Assembly: GCA_905235425.1 (NCBI GenBank)
Contig: CAJOKY010000192.1
Span: 1 to 6,613, forward strand
Direction of reading: 5' to 3'
Length of the DNA stretch: 6,613 nt
From: an uncultured Selenomonadaceae bacterium
GTDB taxonomy: Bacteria > Bacillota > Negativicutes > Selenomonadales > Selenomonadaceae
Part shown: piece by piece, positions 5,030 to 6,613 of the stretch
Layout: each line of letters begins with the position of its first letter
How positions within the stretch are numbered: position 1 is the stretch's first letter
Notes under the pieces: model-generated
What the model saw: the letters and a program-made list of their open reading frames with translations, nothing else
The model's database searches: none
Told to the model about the DNA's origin: nothing
Made by a program: the position numbers and the translations under genes

Positions 5030-5431
5030 ATGGCACAAAACACAGATGATTACTGCTTTGCCTGCGGTGAAAAAAATCCCGTCGGCTTGCATTTAAAATT
5101 TTCTAAAGAAGAAGAAAAAGTCACGGCAAAAAAAACTTTGGCGCGTGAATATGAAGGCTACGAACGCGCGGCTCATGGCGGCATTGTGGCGACAATGCTT
5201 GATGAAGCTATGTGTACCTACATAAAAGAATTTTACGACGAACAGGCAATGACGGGACGCCTTGAAGTTCGTTACCGCCATCCTACGCCGATTGAACAAG
5301 AACTTACAATTTCCGCGTGGAAAGAATCCCAACGCCAACACATAATCACAATGTGCGCGACGGTTACAACGGTTGACGACGTGGTAACTGCGGAGGCAAC
5401 GGCAAAATTCGCCGTCGTATCGTTGCAATGA
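5030..5431 (+). CDS. PaaI/4HBT-family hotdog-fold thioesterase
   Basis: A 133-aa single hotdog domain of the PaaI/4-hydroxybenzoyl-CoA thioesterase superfamily, which hydrolyses acyl-CoA or similar thioesters in the cytoplasm. The N-terminus CFACGEKNPVGLHLKF (residues 9-24) is typical of this subgroup. The central hotdog helix carries HGGIVATMLDEAM, with H49-G50-G51 and the likely catalytic acid D58/E59. The strand LEVRYRHPTPIEQELTI (about residues 81-97) is the usual second conserved block. Length is normal for a one-domain member. ATG 5030 is preceded by AAGGAG (5019-5024) at 5 nt. The stop overlaps the rnr start by ATGA, so the two are translationally coupled. The substrate cannot be inferred; this gene sits between est and rnr, which are adjacent in the usual Firmicutes order. 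Confidence 0.9.
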   Translation: MAQNTDDYCFACGEKNPVGLHLKFSKEEEKVTAKKTLAREYEGYERAAHGGIVATMLDEAMCTYIKEFYDEQAMTGRLEVRYRHPTPIEQELTISAWKESQRQHIITMCATVTTVDDVVTAEATAKFAVVSLQ

Positions 5432-6273
5432 GCAGACGCAAAAAATATGTCGACGAGTACGATGATTGGTACATTGTCGATCCGAAATTAAGAAAAAGTC
5501 CTGTCTATGTTACGGGAAAAATCAGCGTCAATCTGCGCGGCTTTGCATTTGTCACGCCCGATGACGGCGGCAAGGATATTTTTATTGCGGCGGAAGATAT
5601 TGGACCTGCAATGCACGGCGACCGCGTGAGTGTTCGCATTATTTCAGATTGCGGCGAAAAGCGCGAAGGCGAAGTTGTTGAAGTCACGGAGCACGGCAAA
5701 AATATTTTTATTTGTCAGCTGAAAAATCGCGGCAAATTATTTTGGGCTGAACCGGATGACGATAAATTTAATTTGGAAATTCACGTTAAATGCGACGATA
5801 AAAAATATTGGCACAATGTCAAGCGGCGTAAAGCTAAAGTTGTCGTGCAAATTACCGATTGGAAAAAATGTAACGGCGAGATTTTGGAAATTATCGACGC
5901 TGAAAAAGATGTCGGCAGTGACATTACCGCGATTTTGCGCAGTCACGGCGTATTTGAAAAATTTCCCGATGAAGTTTTGGCAGAAGCGGCACGGCTTGAA
6001 ATTGTACCGAGCGCTGATGAAATTGCGCGGCGCATTGACCGAAGAAATTTAAAAATAGTTACTATTGACGGCGAAGATGCCAAAGACCTTGACGACGGAG
6101 TTTTTGCCAAAAAAATTGACGGCGGATATTTTCTCGGCGTCTACATTGCCGATGTCAGTCACTACGTTAAGCCGCATACCGCGCTTGACCGTGAGGCGTT
6201 TGAACGCGGTACGAGCATTTATCCCGTTGACCGCGTTGTACCGATGTTGCCGGTTGAACTTTCGTATTTGTAG
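5428..6273 (+). CDS. rnr: Ribonuclease R, N-terminal part, cut by a frameshift
   Basis: RNase R is a processive 3'-5' exoribonuclease that degrades structured RNA. This frame encodes 281 aa. Seen in order: a charged 29-residue leader, cold-shock domain 1 (GKISVNLRGFAFV from residue 30, DIFI 50-53, GDRV 64-67), a second OB-type region up to about residue 160, and the start of the catalytic RNB domain with TIDGEDAKDLDD (D214, D220, D222, D223), matching the metal-binding aspartates of E. coli RNase R (D272, D278, D280, D281). The frame then breaks: after MLPVELS (S279) it reads Y-L-stop, whereas the family continues with LSNGICSLN. The next residues CSLNAGVDRL are found one base over from 6269. 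The usual N-terminal winged-helix domain is absent. The start overlaps the thioesterase stop (ATGA) and has no obvious own Shine-Dalgarno. Unless the break is a sequence error, the product is a catalytically broken stub. Confidence 0.9.
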   Translation: MSRRKKYVDEYDDWYIVDPKLRKSPVYVTGKISVNLRGFAFVTPDDGGKDIFIAAEDIGPAMHGDRVSVRIISDCGEKREGEVVEVTEHGKNIFICQLKNRGKLFWAEPDDDKFNLEIHVKCDDKKYWHNVKRRKAKVVVQITDWKKCNGEILEIIDAEKDVGSDITAILRSHGVFEKFPDEVLAEAARLEIVPSADEIARRIDRRNLKIVTIDGEDAKDLDDGVFAKKIDGGYFLGVYIADVSHYVKPHTALDREAFERGTSIYPVDRVVPMLPVELSYL

Positions 6274-6613
6274 CTTAAATGCCGGCGTAGATCGTCTTGC
6301 TATGGCTTGCGAAATGACGCTTGACAATGCAGGTAAAATTATCGCGCACAAAATTTTTCCTACCGTTATTCACGTTTTCCGCCGCCTTAGCTATACGCAG
6401 GTGCAAAAATTTATTGACGGCGACACGTCCGAACTTGCAAACTGCGCGGACAATATAAATACGCTTTTTGAGATTTACAAACTGAGGAAAAAAATTCGGC
6501 ATGAACGCGGCTCGATAGATTTTGACTTGCCGGAAATTAAAATTGAACTCAACGCAGAAGAAAGACCCGTCAAGCTGTGGAAGAAAATTAACGGCGTTGC
6601 TGAAAATATCATT
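6269..6613 (+). pseudogene. rnr: Ribonuclease R continuation in the shifted frame (partial)
   Basis: This 115-codon open stretch lies in the frame +1 nt from the upstream rnr reading frame and runs off the right edge without a stop. It begins CSLNAGVDRLAMACEM and continues through VFRRLSYTQVQKFIDG, KLRKKIRHERGSIDFDLPE and AEERPVKLWKKINGVAENII. These are consecutive blocks of the RNB domain, in the right order and with no missing residues other than at the junction. It has no ribosome binding site; the first in-frame ATG (6302) is deep inside the domain, so it is unlikely to be translated on its own. The S1 domain would lie beyond the window. Confidence 0.85.

Noticed and set aside
6258..6274. 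Programmed +1 frameshift in rnr
   Set aside because: Conserved residues (N-G of LSNGIC) are also missing at the junction, which a recoding event would not explain and a 5-nt deletion does.
5093..6502. Minus-strand open frames opposite the thioesterase and rnr
   Set aside because: They lie antisense to clear protein families and have low-complexity, Phe/Arg-rich translations typical of shadows.

Overview
The window looks like chromosomal DNA from a low-to-moderate GC Firmicute with a diderm envelope, most likely a member of the Negativicutes (inference). Two things point there. The order secG, carboxylesterase, RNase R is a classic Firmicutes arrangement. Next to it sit two glycosyltransferases of lipopolysaccharide-core type (a WaaE/KdtX-like GT2 and a heptosyltransferase-like GT9), which a Gram-positive cell wall would not need. 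All supported genes lie on the + strand.

Layout. Positions 1-421 are non-coding: an intrinsic terminator for a gene to the left (69-97), a 107-bp segment bounded by perfect 12-bp inverted repeats (142-248), a perfect 14-bp hairpin that leads into three spaced copies of a 15-bp A-rich repeat (262-341), and a promoter (353-381). An uncharacterised 263-aa protein follows (422-1213), with its own terminator (1239-1283). A promoter at the end of that terminator's T-tract starts a unit of a YqgF/RuvX-like RNase-H-fold protein (1320-1715), the GT2 enzyme (1734-2510) and the GT9 enzyme (2621-3661). A strong promoter (3687-3714) starts the second unit: secG (3759-3986), an Est30-type carboxylesterase (4099-4857), a hotdog-fold thioesterase (5030-5431) and rnr (5428 to the window end).

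Two observations stand out. First, four intergenic spacers (1693-1734, 2508-2598, 3988-4083, 4826-5018) consist almost entirely of degenerate heptanucleotide repeats in strict 7-nt phase. They run from the stop codon, or from inside the 3' end of the upstream gene, up to the Shine-Dalgarno of the next gene. Two are homologous arrays with the same block order. One contains a duplicated module that can fold into a heptad-phased hairpin. Two unrelated proteins, the YqgF-like protein and the esterase, share the C-terminal pentapeptide IREQG because the repeat encodes their tails. Second, rnr is frameshifted in the catalytic RNB domain in a way that a 5-nt deletion explains exactly. The reading frame resumes at once and stays open to the window end. 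This RNase R also lacks the usual N-terminal winged-helix domain.

The first unit probably contributes to outer-membrane LPS synthesis. The second combines protein export (SecG) with RNA decay and small-molecule hydrolases. No CRISPR array, tRNA, rRNA, transposase or recognisable defence system was seen.
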